Assembly: GCA_024222395.1 (NCBI GenBank)
Contig: JAAEPE010000547.1
Span: 1-38,040 of the forward strand
DNA: 38,040 bases
Direction: 5' to 3'
From: Myxococcales bacterium
GTDB taxonomy: Bacteria; Myxococcota_A; Polyangia; Haliangiales; Haliangiaceae
Positions within the stretch are counted from its first letter, which is position 1, and the number at the start of each line of letters is the position of its first letter. A program made the position numbers and the translations under genes. A model generated the notes under the pieces. The model saw only the letters and a program-made list of their open reading frames with translations, was not told the DNA's origin and made no database searches. Shown here piece after piece: positions 25,564 to 33,419 of the stretch.

Positions 25564-26960
25564 TGGCTTACCCACGCGCGACACGCCGCTAGCGCCTGGT
25601 AGAGGTCGAAGGTCGAAATGAGTTCGTAGGGCATGCCAAATCCAGAGACTGGCAAACCTATGGCCACAGTATCGATGTCGAGACTTGCGACTTCGCGAGC
25701 GTCGCTCCACCCCGAGGTTTGGATGAGCTGCGTGACAACCTTGCCTTCCTCAAAGAGCTGCAACACTTGGCGAAATGCGGATGGGCTGCTGTCGTCGCGC
25801 CGGGTTCCGAGAACGACGCCCCCGTTTCGAGTGCCACTGCTATGGTCGAACATCAGAACGTTTGTACGGGCCAGAATGCGTCGGAGTTTGAGGGCATCGG
25901 CATTGCTGTCGAGAGTTTCGATGGCCTTGGGCAAGAGGCTGGCGACATGGCCTTCGGCCCCCGCTCCTGCGTAGAACTGTTGGTTGCGTCCCATGAGGAT
26001 GAGCAGGGTGGTGCGCCCAGCGTTGCCGCCGAGCACAGCATTCATCGCGACAAATGGCACAGCACGACTGTGGTGATTGGCTCCGGCAATGAGGCCTTGG
26101 TCGACTCCGACGTAGGTGGCTTCCCCCGCCGGCACGAGCGTTGCTTCGATGGAGGCAAGCGCCCCAGTAGAGATTCCATGGGAACTAAGAGTTTTGCTCA
26201 GTGCCTTCGCAGTGAAGCCTGCGACCACGTCGAGACGTTCAGGGCTATCCACAAGCTTGTGCCTCTGTACTTTGCTCGAGAGGTGAGGCAATAGATCCGG
26301 AATCGTGAAGACCGGCTCCCCCTCTTCGTCACCCAGCACTATGTCGATGACCTTGGCCCCAGGGCTCGCAGCTGCCTGATAGAGGCTCAGCGCTAGTGGC
26401 GTGTGCAGCCAACTCTCGAGCTTCAGAGTGCCCATGATGCTCGTATCGAAGAGCGCCAATCCGGAGCGCTCGTATATGGGGCTTGGAGTTAGCCGAATGA
26501 GCGCCGAGTCTTGAGACGCGAGCACAACCCCGATGCCTTCATCGACAGCTTCGGAACCAACTCTGAGCACAGCGAGGCTGCTACTCGCCGCATCGTGCCA
26601 GTAGAGGAGCTGCCCAGGCCCAGGCTTCTTGGCCGAGTCCCAAGGGACGGCTCCTGCCTCGGTCGCCATGGCAAGCAGGGCACGAGTGCTTTGTCGGGTC
26701 GTTCGCGCTTCTTGGACGTAGGTTAGATATTCGTCGGCAAATTCCGAAATGCGTTTTCTGCCAGCTTCATCAACGCTATTCCATCCCGGCTTGACTCCAT
26801 CACTGGGGAAGTTCGGATCGGCGAGTTCTTTGCTCGTGCTCTCCTTGCTCGTCGTTGCCTCGGAGGTGCTCTCCGGGCGCTGCGAGGGGGATGACGTCGC
26901 GGTCGATGTTCCGCCGCAGGCTGAGAGCCCGAGGAAAGCGAGAGCCAGGCCCCAGCGCAC
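25560..26960 (-). CDS. M18-like lipoprotein lacking the metal-binding residues
   Basis: 466 residues from a GTG at 26960, one base after the stop of the metallo-beta-lactamase-fold gene. Signal peptide with lipobox LSAC (Cys15), then a Ser/Thr/Glu linker. Homology to M18 aminopeptidases is visible in EPVFTIPDLLPHLSSK, NGGVVLGTRRDD and the C-terminal GFGMPYELISTFDLYQALAACRAW, which lines up with GMHSPFEIASLQDFLWAYQGFQQW of the neighbour. The key residues are replaced: AHID becomes ASQD, DDR becomes HHSR, the EE pair becomes QQ, and the last His is lost. I infer a non-catalytic paralogue anchored in a membrane. The four-base overlap with the intact M18 gene suggests equimolar production. The upstream frame to 27518 is a shadow of the neighbouring gene. 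Confidence 0.78.
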   Translation of the reverse strand: MRWGLALAFLGLSACGGTSTATSSPSQRPESTSEATTSKESTSKELADPNFPSDGVKPGWNSVDEAGRKRISEFADEYLTYVQEARTTRQSTRALLAMATEAGAVPWDSAKKPGPGQLLYWHDAASSSLAVLRVGSEAVDEGIGVVLASQDSALIRLTPSPIYERSGLALFDTSIMGTLKLESWLHTPLALSLYQAAASPGAKVIDIVLGDEEGEPVFTIPDLLPHLSSKVQRHKLVDSPERLDVVAGFTAKALSKTLSSHGISTGALASIEATLVPAGEATYVGVDQGLIAGANHHSRAVPFVAMNAVLGGNAGRTTLLILMGRNQQFYAGAGAEGHVASLLPKAIETLDSNADALKLRRILARTNVLMFDHSSGTRNGGVVLGTRRDDSSPSAFRQVLQLFEEGKVVTQLIQTSGWSDAREVASLDIDTVAIGLPVSGFGMPYELISTFDLYQALAACRAWVSQ

Positions 26961-26961
26961 G

Positions 26962-27606
26962 CTATAGCGCCTTTGTGACAAAGGGGTTCTTGGCCGCTTC
27001 CTCTTCGATGCTGGTGTTGGGGCCGTGCCCCGGAACGACCAGCGCCGATGGATCTCGCGTGTAGAGACCGTTCTTGATCGAGCTGAGCAGGAGATCTGTG
27101 TCTCCGCCCGGCAGGTCGGTGCGGCCGATGCCCCGGCGGAAAAGCGTATCTCCGGCGAAGATGATGTTCTTCTCACCATCCTGAACTTCGAAGCAAACCG
27201 ATCCCGGAGTGTGTCCCGGCGTGTGCAAGGTGAGTGCGCCTTGCTCACCGAACTCGATGGTCTCACCATCTTCGAGGTAGTGGTCGACGGGCAACGTGCC
27301 TTGCACGTCCCAGCCAAACATAGCTGCCTGCGCCTCGATGCCATCGTAGAGAAAGAGATCTTCTTCGTGCAGGCAGATCTTGCCGCCGTGCTGTTCTTTG
27401 ACCTCTCGAGTGCAGTGAATGTGATCGAGGTGGGCGTGAGTATGAATGATCGCTCTAACCGTGAACTGATGGTGCTCGACGATCTCTCGGATTTTGTCGA
27501 TCTCGCCACCTGGGTCAACGATTATCGCTTCCTTGGTGGCGTCGCAGCCAAGGATGCTGCAGTTGCACTGGAATGCGCCGGCGGGGAACGTCTCTCGGAA
27601 TAGCAC
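26962..27606 (-). CDS. Metallo-beta-lactamase-fold hydrolase (glyoxalase II-like)
   Basis: About 214 residues. The zinc motif H57-x-H59-x-D61-H62 is in THAHLDH; further ligands are in PGHTPGSV, AGDTLF and GHGPNT. Overall it resembles the short hydroxyacylglutathione-hydrolase-like group (YcbL type) that cleaves thioesters; true substrate unknown. The start is uncertain: the frame is open to 27828, but that part overlaps the divergent matrixin gene and looks non-coding. I chose the GTG at 27606 just before LFRETFPAGAFQCN; a TTG at about 27627 is an alternative. First gene of the operon with the two M18-type genes. Confidence 0.85.
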   Translation of the reverse strand: MLFRETFPAGAFQCNCSILGCDATKEAIIVDPGGEIDKIREIVEHHQFTVRAIIHTHAHLDHIHCTREVKEQHGGKICLHEEDLFLYDGIEAQAAMFGWDVQGTLPVDHYLEDGETIEFGEQGALTLHTPGHTPGSVCFEVQDGEKNIIFAGDTLFRRGIGRTDLPGGDTDLLLSSIKNGLYTRDPSALVVPGHGPNTSIEEEAAKNPFVTKAL

Positions 27607-27657
27607 GAACGGAGCATAGGCCCTCAAGAGAGCCTTGAACCAGCCGATCCAGTGAGA

Positions 27658-28950
27658 ATGAGGATCTCGCCTGCAGGCGCCTGTCGCACGATTGTCGCTC
27701 TGGGCGTGATTCTGGGCTTCTCCGGCATTGCGGAGGCCTGGGAGATTAAGAGCACCGGAAACGGCACGCCAATTCGCTGGATGGATGGGGATGTCACCGT
27801 TGATCTGGATTTTGGTGCGGAACTCCATGGCATCGCCGCTGGTGATGCTGAGCGCGAAGCCCGGGCTACATTCGGAGCCTGGGGCCAGGGGCTCGAATCA
27901 CACTTGGCTATCTCGTTTGAAGTGGGCGAGACGGGGCTCGGCACTGGGCGAGACGGGCTAAACGTCGTGCGCTGGGGAACCGATGCGGACGATGAGCATG
28001 TTGACCCGCTTGCCCTCGGCACGACCTATCTGACGTACCGTACGAGCTCAGGGCAAATCCTCGAAGCCGACATCGTCGTCAATGGAGTCAATTACGAGTG
28101 GACGACCTCCGAGAGCGATTGCAGTGATCGATACGATCTGCAGAACATTCTCGCCCACGAAACTGGGCACCTCTTGGGCATTGCCCACTCGGTCGACCAC
28201 TACGAGTCGACGATGTTCCCGAGCGCAGCAAAGTGCGAGACGAAGAAGCGCGGCCTTTCTATCGACGATCAGGATGCAGCTACCTTTCTCTACGACTCGA
28301 TAGCTCTCGAGGCACCTGGTGGCAATCCAGTGGAGGAGCTCGTCAATTGCTCTACTTCCGGCGACTCTGGGCTCTTGGGGGCGGTGATGCTCTTGGGCGT
28401 TGTTGGATTGATGCGTCGCCGAAGCGTGGCTGGGACTGGGCTTGGCTGCGCGTTCCTCGTCATATGCGGCGCCAGTGGGACGTCGGACGCATCCACGCTC
28501 TTGCATCTCGAAGCCTCTGAGCTTGTGGCTCGGGCGGATGTCGTGGTGCAGGGAACGGTTGTGAAGCAGGAAGTGATTCTCGCGAATGGCCAACCCACAA
28601 CCGTATCGACAATCGCCGTTGTGCGCTGCGCCGAGAAGGCCTGTCCGGGCACCATCAGTGTCAGGCAATTCGGCGGCGAGATAGGCGGCATCGGCCTCAT
28701 CGTCTCCGGGGTGCACCACCTTGAAGTGGGACGAGAGCTAGTGCTCTTCTTGCGGCAGACCAAGTCCGGATTACGACCTGTTGGTAGAGCACAGGGAATT
28801 TTCGAGGTCCGTCGGGAAAACGGCAGGGAGGTACTGCGCAGGGACCTCCGAGGTTCGGTCCTAACCCGCGGCGGCAAAGCCTATGAGGGGCGTATCAATA
28901 TCATGAGCCGTGTTCAATTCGATCTCTTCGTGGGCCCTAACCTGCTGTAA
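27658..28950 (+). CDS. Secreted matrixin-type metalloprotease with internal MYXO-CTERM-like segment fused to a second secreted domain
   Basis: 430 residues from the ATG at 27658 (a GTG two codons upstream is possible). The signal peptide ends near AEAWE. The zinc site H167-E-T-G-H171-L-L-G-I-A-H177 and the Met-turn STMFPS are matrixin (M10) hallmarks. At about 231-257 comes Cys231, a Gly/Leu/Val stretch (GLLGAVMLLGVVGL) and RRR, which is the pattern of the MYXO-CTERM sorting tail that normally ends a protein. Here the frame continues: MRRRSVAGTGLGCAFLVICGA (from Met252) reads as a second signal peptide, then a 150-residue beta-rich domain (ELVARADVVVQGTVVKQEV...). I infer a natural fusion of a protease and a neighbouring secreted protein, or two products from one frame. 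Confidence 0.85.
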   Translation: MRISPAGACRTIVALGVILGFSGIAEAWEIKSTGNGTPIRWMDGDVTVDLDFGAELHGIAAGDAEREARATFGAWGQGLESHLAISFEVGETGLGTGRDGLNVVRWGTDADDEHVDPLALGTTYLTYRTSSGQILEADIVVNGVNYEWTTSESDCSDRYDLQNILAHETGHLLGIAHSVDHYESTMFPSAAKCETKKRGLSIDDQDAATFLYDSIALEAPGGNPVEELVNCSTSGDSGLLGAVMLLGVVGLMRRRSVAGTGLGCAFLVICGASGTSDASTLLHLEASELVARADVVVQGTVVKQEVILANGQPTTVSTIAVVRCAEKACPGTISVRQFGGEIGGIGLIVSGVHHLEVGRELVLFLRQTKSGLRPVGRAQGIFEVRRENGREVLRRDLRGSVLTRGGKAYEGRINIMSRVQFDLFVGPNLL

Positions 28951-29031
28951 ATAAAGGCTCCGTGAGCTGAAGCATACTCTCCATCTTCCAATTGTTGACA
29001 AGTGGGGGCAGGTGGACGAATCCTTGGCCCC

Positions 29032-29136
29032 GTGCTCACCCAGCCCATAGAAACGAACCGCAAGGCCCTCAAGGTCATGCCGATTCCGTTCGCGATCGGC
29101 GGCTTTGCTCTAGCCGTCCTCAGCTACCTCGGCTAG
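29032..29136 (+). CDS. Possible 34-residue single-span membrane peptide
   Basis: A short frame with a GTG start and TAG stop that ends in one hydrophobic segment (VMPIPFAIGGFALAVLSYLG) after a short polar head. It overlaps the 3' end of the convergent glycosyltransferase gene by 17 bases. No Shine-Dalgarno is visible and nothing else supports it. Otherwise the 169 bases between the matrixin gene and the glycosyltransferase gene appear empty. Confidence 0.25.
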   Translation: MLTQPIETNRKALKVMPIPFAIGGFALAVLSYLG

Positions 29137-30637
29137 GAATTGCAGGCCGCGACTTTGCTGCGCTGACCCAAGTGAGCACAAAGCCGCGTGAGCTGGCGAG
29201 GAGCTTGTGCACTTCTAGCCCCGAGGCCTGCAGGCTGGACTCGTGAGCGGCCAGGAGGAAGCGGCCTTCGGGCCAGGGCTCAGCGGGGAGCACGTTCTTG
29301 GCTTGGGCAAAGGGATCCATGGCGGCCAGCTGGGCTGCGACTTGGGCGTTTGAATGCAGCATGGTCCACGGCTTTTCGGAGTAGAAGCCAAAGGCTGGTG
29401 CATACCAGTCGAGGCTGTAGACTCGAGCATCGCCTGGTTGCTCTGCTGCGACCGCGCCCAGCTCTTTGCAGATCGGATTGGGAAGGGTGGCGACATCGCC
29501 GGGGGACGCGGCAATGCCCTGCCCAAAGAGGGCAATGGCGGTGGCGCAAACCAAGGTCGTGACCATGCGCCGCTGCTCCCCGGCCTTGCATGCAATGTGA
29601 TGGGCGGTCATAGCAGCGCACAGGCCAATTGCTGGGTAGAGGGCGAGTAGGTAGTGGGGGAGCCTTGTGCTGATGAGACTGAGCAAGAGGAGCGAACCTA
29701 GGGCGTAGGTCGCGAGGACTCCGAGGGCCGGGTTTCGCTCGCGCCAAGCAATGGCTGCTGTGGCAATGACACTGGCTGCGGCGATGAGGCAGTAGAGGGC
29801 GCCGTCGTGGCTCGCCATGTGACGGAGGTAGGCGTCGGGACCGCCGATGCCAATGAGGGGGCTGAGTTCGCCGCTGGCTCTGTCGAGCAGCATCGCTCCG
29901 ATGTGCTCGTCCCAGAAGCGCTCCCCATGCATCGCGAATCCGATGACGTAATACGAGAGAGCGAGAGTGGCAAAGATGGCAAGGTCGGTGAGGATGCGCC
30001 GAGCGCCAACGCGCGAGTTGAGGTGATGACGCTTGGCGGCCAAGAGCCACCAGGGCGCAAGCAGGAGCGTTGGGACTGCAGCGGCCATGCTCTTGAGCAG
30101 GAAGGCCATACCGAGGCAAATGGCAATCCACCGCATCGCGCGAGGGTTGGTTTGCGCCGCCATGGTCGCGATGAGCGCACCCGCGGTCGCCAGTACGAAG
30201 GGCGGATCACTGAGCAGGAGCCTGCCGTAGACGTAGAACGTTGGCGCGCCGGCGGTGACTGCTGCTGCCACGAGGCCTGCTGCGCGCGAGCCTGTTGTGC
30301 GGCCCGCAAAGACGCCCACTAGGATTGCTGCTATTGTGCTCGAGAGAGCAGGGCCGAGTCGCATCGCCCACTCGCCATCACCAATGGTGGCAAGGCCAGC
30401 GTAGAGAGCCACCCCAAAGGGCGGCCGTTGAAGCGTCTCTGCTCCCTGATAGCGCAGGCTAAGGTAGTCGCCGCTCTCGTGCATGGCGCGGATGAACTCC
30501 GCGTAGATGGGCTCGTCGTAGTTGCTTAGCGCAGCACCAGTGCCGAGTAGATAGATGGCGATGAGTGCGAGCGCTGCTGCAGCCAAGAGGGAACGCCAGA
30601 TCCAAAGCGACTGGGCTCGCGGCGCTGGCGGGGTCAT
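29120..30637 (-). CDS. GT39/ArnT-like membrane glycosyltransferase
   Basis: 505 residues with about ten to twelve membrane spans. The first periplasmic loop after the N-terminal span carries NYDEPIYAEFIRAM, the acidic Asp-Glu motif at which polyprenyl-phosphate-dependent transferases (PMT/ArnT, GT39/GT83) bind their donor. RPPFGVALYA and the later STRLPHYLLALYPAIGL also fit the family, and the C-terminal soluble part (ARVYSLDWYAPAFGFYSEKPW) is usual. It likely moves a sugar from a lipid-phosphate carrier to lipid, glycan or protein in the periplasm; acceptor unknown. The ATG at 30637 lies ten bases after the Cys-rich FeoB-associated gene, so it may be read from the feo promoter. Confidence 0.85.
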   Translation of the reverse strand: MTPPAPRAQSLWIWRSLLAAAALALIAIYLLGTGAALSNYDEPIYAEFIRAMHESGDYLSLRYQGAETLQRPPFGVALYAGLATIGDGEWAMRLGPALSSTIAAILVGVFAGRTTGSRAAGLVAAAVTAGAPTFYVYGRLLLSDPPFVLATAGALIATMAAQTNPRAMRWIAICLGMAFLLKSMAAAVPTLLLAPWWLLAAKRHHLNSRVGARRILTDLAIFATLALSYYVIGFAMHGERFWDEHIGAMLLDRASGELSPLIGIGGPDAYLRHMASHDGALYCLIAAASVIATAAIAWRERNPALGVLATYALGSLLLLSLISTRLPHYLLALYPAIGLCAAMTAHHIACKAGEQRRMVTTLVCATAIALFGQGIAASPGDVATLPNPICKELGAVAAEQPGDARVYSLDWYAPAFGFYSEKPWTMLHSNAQVAAQLAAMDPFAQAKNVLPAEPWPEGRFLLAAHESSLQASGLEVHKLLASSRGFVLTWVSAAKSRPAIPSRGS

Positions 30638-30647
30638 GGAGTCTATT

Positions 30648-30857
30648 CTAAACCGGTGTCGATCGCTTGAGCGTCACCAGATCGCAGCTTTCGACGGATT
30701 CTGCGTGGCCCGTGGGCGTTCCACAGCCCGAACAACCGCCGCAGGCACCGGCACCGTTGGGGGCCAGCACCTTCTTGATGGACTTGCGTATCGCGTTGCC
30801 CACATAGGCTGTGGCGGCAAGGCAAATCAGAAGTGTTATGAGGTTCTCGAGACTCAT
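30648..30857 (-). CDS. FeoB-associated Cys-rich membrane protein
   Basis: 69 residues: one N-terminal membrane span (LITLLICLAATAYVGNAI), a basic stretch (RKSIKKVL) and a Cys/Gly-rich cluster (ACGGCSGCG) with one more Cys near the end. This matches the small FeoB-associated Cys-rich proteins found after feoB. Its start overlaps the feoB stop by four bases (ATGA). The cysteines could bind iron or a cluster and aid FeoB, but this is inference from family and position. Confidence 0.85.
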   Translation of the reverse strand: MSLENLITLLICLAATAYVGNAIRKSIKKVLAPNGAGACGGCSGCGTPTGHAESVESCDLVTLKRSTPV

Positions 30858-32959
30858 CCCGCCCCCAGGAGTCTACCAATTTGATAGACGGCGGTGGAGA
30901 TCAAAAACGCGACCAAGGTGAGGCCGCCGAGCTGCAAGAATGCCCAGCGCCAACTCCCTGATTCGCGCCTCGTGATGGCGAAGGTGGCCATGCAAGGCGC
31001 CGAGATCAGCAGGAAGAGCATTAGACTAAAGCCGACAAGGGGTGAGTAGTCGCGGGAGAGTTTGTTTCGCAAATCGTCGCTGTCTTTGGTGGTCTCGCCC
31101 ATCGAGTAGACGATTCCCAGGTTTGCTACGAAGACTTCTTTGGCGGCAAAGGCGCCGATCATTGATGTGCCGAGCTTCCAGTCGAAGCCCATGGGCTCGA
31201 CGAGCGGCTCGACGGCTTTGCCAAGGCGACCGGCTACCGAGTAGCGCAGGTCTTCGCCGCCGCGGGCCTGCTCGATCTCTTTAGCGGTAAATTCCACGCC
31301 CTGGGCGATTTGCGCATCGACCTCATAGCTGTCCTTCTTTGGGTAGGTGCTCATCACCCACAAGACGATTGAGACGGCGAGAATGATGGTGCCGGCTTTG
31401 CGAAGGTAGATCCACGCTCGCTCGGTCATCTTCTTGACTAGAGCTCGCACGGTCGGGATGCGGTAGGGAGGCAGCTCCATGACGAAAGGAGCTGCTTCGC
31501 CGGCGAGCACGGTTTTGCGCAACGCTAGCGCCAGGACGAAGGCCAGAAGAATACCAATGCAGTAGATGCCCCACAGGGCGGGTGCTCGCCAGGGCGGAGC
31601 GAAGAAGGCGGGAATGAGAAGCATCCAGATGGGCAGGCGGGCGCCGCAGGACATGAGCGGCAGCACCAGCATCGTTGTGAGCCGATCTCGCTCGTTCTCG
31701 AGGGTACGCGTGGCCATGATTCCCGGAATGGAACAACCGAAGCCCGTCATCATGGGAACGAAGCTCTTGCCGTGTAGGCCAAAGCGGTGCATGACCCGAT
31801 CCATCAAATAGGCGGCACGAGCCATGTAGCCACTGTCTTCGAGGAGTGCGAGCCCCAAGAAGAGCAAGACGATGTTGGGTAGGAAGACCACCACGCCGCC
31901 AACGCCTGCAATAACGCCATCGACCAGCAGAGAGCGCAGTGCGGAGTCGCTGCCTTCGGGCCATAGGCTTGTGACCCAATCCGACAACAGACCCTGGCCA
32001 TCTTCGATCCATCCCATAGGAGTTTCTCCTAGGTTGAAGGTGATCCAGAAAATCGAGAACATGATGACGCCAAAGACGGGCAGGCCGAGGTCTGGATTCG
32101 CCAGTACTCGATCGATTGCTTCAGAGCGAGCTCGGGCATCGCTTCTGCGTGGGCTCTTGACTACCTTCTCGAGGAGTCTGTCGATGAAGGTGAAGTAGCG
32201 CTCGGTGACCAGGAGGGAGATATCCTGGTCGTTCGTCTTGGCTAGCAGTTCTGCGGCGGCTTTGGCTTCTTCGATGCTCTCTTGGCGAATACCAGCGCCA
32301 AGCTCGTCCGCGATTGATTCGTCGCCGACCAGGAGGCGAGTTGCGACCCATGCCTTGGTTTGGGCCAGGATGCCGCTGAGTCCAATGTTGGCGGAGAGAG
32401 TCTCGATGGCCTTGTCTAGGTCAACGCCGAGACTCGGAGTCGCCAAGGAGGTCTCGAGTTCTGTCGCGCGAAAGATGGCCTCGATGAGGTCCTCCCGCCC
32501 TTTGCCCTTGTGCCCGACTGTTTCGATGACGGGAAAGCCGAGCTCGAGCTCCAGACGTTTGCGATCGATGCGCTGACCTGAGGCCATGGCCTCGTCGCTC
32601 ATGTTGAGGCACAAGACCGGGGTCGCCCCCAATTGCATGATCTGCACGAGCAGCATGAGACTGCGCTTGAGTGCTGTGGAGTCGGCCACCACAACCACAA
32701 CATCGTGCTGGGTGTGCAGCAGCTCATCTCGGGCGACGCGCTCCTCCGGAGAAAACGAAGTGAGACTGTAGGTACCCGGCAGATCGACTACGTCGATGCG
32801 TTGATTCTTCGCCTTGTAGTGGCCCCAACGCTTTTCGACGGTGACGCCAGGGTAGTTGCCAACGTGCTGGCGAGATCCGGTGAGCACGTTGAACAGGCTC
32901 GTCTTGCCAGCATTGGGGTTACCCGCCAGTGCGATGCGGAGGTTGGGCTTCTCTGCCAC
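30854..32959 (-). CDS. feoB: Ferrous iron transport protein B
   Basis: 701 residues from the GTG at 32959. The N-terminal GTPase-like domain has G1 GNPNAGKT (13-20), G3 DLPGTYSL and G4 in CLNMSDEA; a helical GDI-like region follows. The C-terminal half has the FeoB membrane domain with two repeated Gate-type segments (MTGFGCSIPGIMATRTLENERDRL and LGTSMIGAFAAKEVFVANLGIVYS). It imports Fe(II) across the inner membrane. I prefer the GTG at 32959, four bases after the feoA stop with GAGG upstream, to a TTG at 32983 that would overlap feoA. Confidence 0.96.
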   Translation of the reverse strand: MAEKPNLRIALAGNPNAGKTSLFNVLTGSRQHVGNYPGVTVEKRWGHYKAKNQRIDVVDLPGTYSLTSFSPEERVARDELLHTQHDVVVVVADSTALKRSLMLLVQIMQLGATPVLCLNMSDEAMASGQRIDRKRLELELGFPVIETVGHKGKGREDLIEAIFRATELETSLATPSLGVDLDKAIETLSANIGLSGILAQTKAWVATRLLVGDESIADELGAGIRQESIEEAKAAAELLAKTNDQDISLLVTERYFTFIDRLLEKVVKSPRRSDARARSEAIDRVLANPDLGLPVFGVIMFSIFWITFNLGETPMGWIEDGQGLLSDWVTSLWPEGSDSALRSLLVDGVIAGVGGVVVFLPNIVLLFLGLALLEDSGYMARAAYLMDRVMHRFGLHGKSFVPMMTGFGCSIPGIMATRTLENERDRLTTMLVLPLMSCGARLPIWMLLIPAFFAPPWRAPALWGIYCIGILLAFVLALALRKTVLAGEAAPFVMELPPYRIPTVRALVKKMTERAWIYLRKAGTIILAVSIVLWVMSTYPKKDSYEVDAQIAQGVEFTAKEIEQARGGEDLRYSVAGRLGKAVEPLVEPMGFDWKLGTSMIGAFAAKEVFVANLGIVYSMGETTKDSDDLRNKLSRDYSPLVGFSLMLFLLISAPCMATFAITRRESGSWRWAFLQLGGLTLVAFLISTAVYQIGRLLGAG

Positions 32960-32963
32960 GGAT

Positions 32964-33221
32964 TCAGGCCTCGTTGGTGACAAGAATCATGGCGGCTTCT
33001 TCTCGTCGCAAGGCGAGGTGGGAGCCGTTGAGTTCCACCCAGACAGGGGCTCCGCCGAGGGCGACTCGCTCGAGGCGAACGTCCTGCTTTGGCAGAAAGC
33101 CCATATCGAGGAGGCGTTGCCGAATGCTGCCTTCACCTTTCACCTCGCCGATTCGCCGGCGCTCTCCGGGAGATAGGTAGAGGAGGCTCTTCAGCTGCGG
33201 GCTCTTGGATAAATCGGTCAT
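32964..33221 (-). CDS. feoA: FeoA-domain protein
   Basis: 85-residue SH3-like FeoA protein (LLYLSPGERRRIGEVKGEGSIRQRLLDMGFLPKQDVRLERVALGG...VELNGSHLALRREEAAMILV) that interacts with FeoB in Fe(II) uptake. Two ATGs are in frame. I chose 33221 because the upstream one at 33251 lies inside a Fur-box-like operator just after the predicted -10, so it would be at the very 5' end of the mRNA. First gene of the feoA-feoB-Cys-rich operon, four bases before feoB. Confidence 0.9.
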   Translation of the reverse strand: MTDLSKSPQLKSLLYLSPGERRRIGEVKGEGSIRQRLLDMGFLPKQDVRLERVALGGAPVWVELNGSHLALRREEAAMILVTNEA

Positions 33222-33240
33222 GACGTACGGCAAATCGAAC

Positions 33241-33257
33241 TTGAAAGTCATTTTCAA
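33241..33257 (-). promoter_or_regulatory. Fur-box-like operator of the feo operon
   Basis: On the minus strand TTGAAAATGACTTTCAA: a 17-base dyad with 6-base arms. Its inner 15 bases resemble the 7-1-7 Fur consensus TGATAATnATTATCA with three mismatches. It overlaps the predicted -10 and lies before feoA, where an iron-bound Fur repressor would block transcription. Other metal regulators with similar sites cannot be excluded. Confidence 0.6.
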
Positions 33258-33284
33258 TTTAGGCCGAGAGACTGAGACTGTCAA
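33256..33284 (-). promoter_or_regulatory. Sigma70-type promoter of feoA
   Basis: On the minus strand: -35 TTGACA (33279-33284, perfect), 17-base spacer, -10 TAAATT (33256-33261, four of six). Transcription would start near 33248, about 27 bases before the feoA ATG. Confidence 0.6.
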
Positions 33285-33419
33285 GACTATCCTGAGAAAG
33301 CGAAATGCATTTAACTGCCTGATATTACACAAGGTCGGCTTCGGCCGACCAGATCTTGCCCCGCTGGGGTTGCCCAGCACCCTCTAGCCGATTGGGCATA
33401 TCCGAGCTAGCGTCGCCGC

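Noticed and set aside
26961..27518. Upstream extension of the M18-like lipoprotein frame (Arg/Ser-rich)
   Set aside because: It overlaps the metallo-beta-lactamase-fold gene entirely and has the composition of an out-of-frame shadow; the GTG before the lipoprotein signal is the better start.
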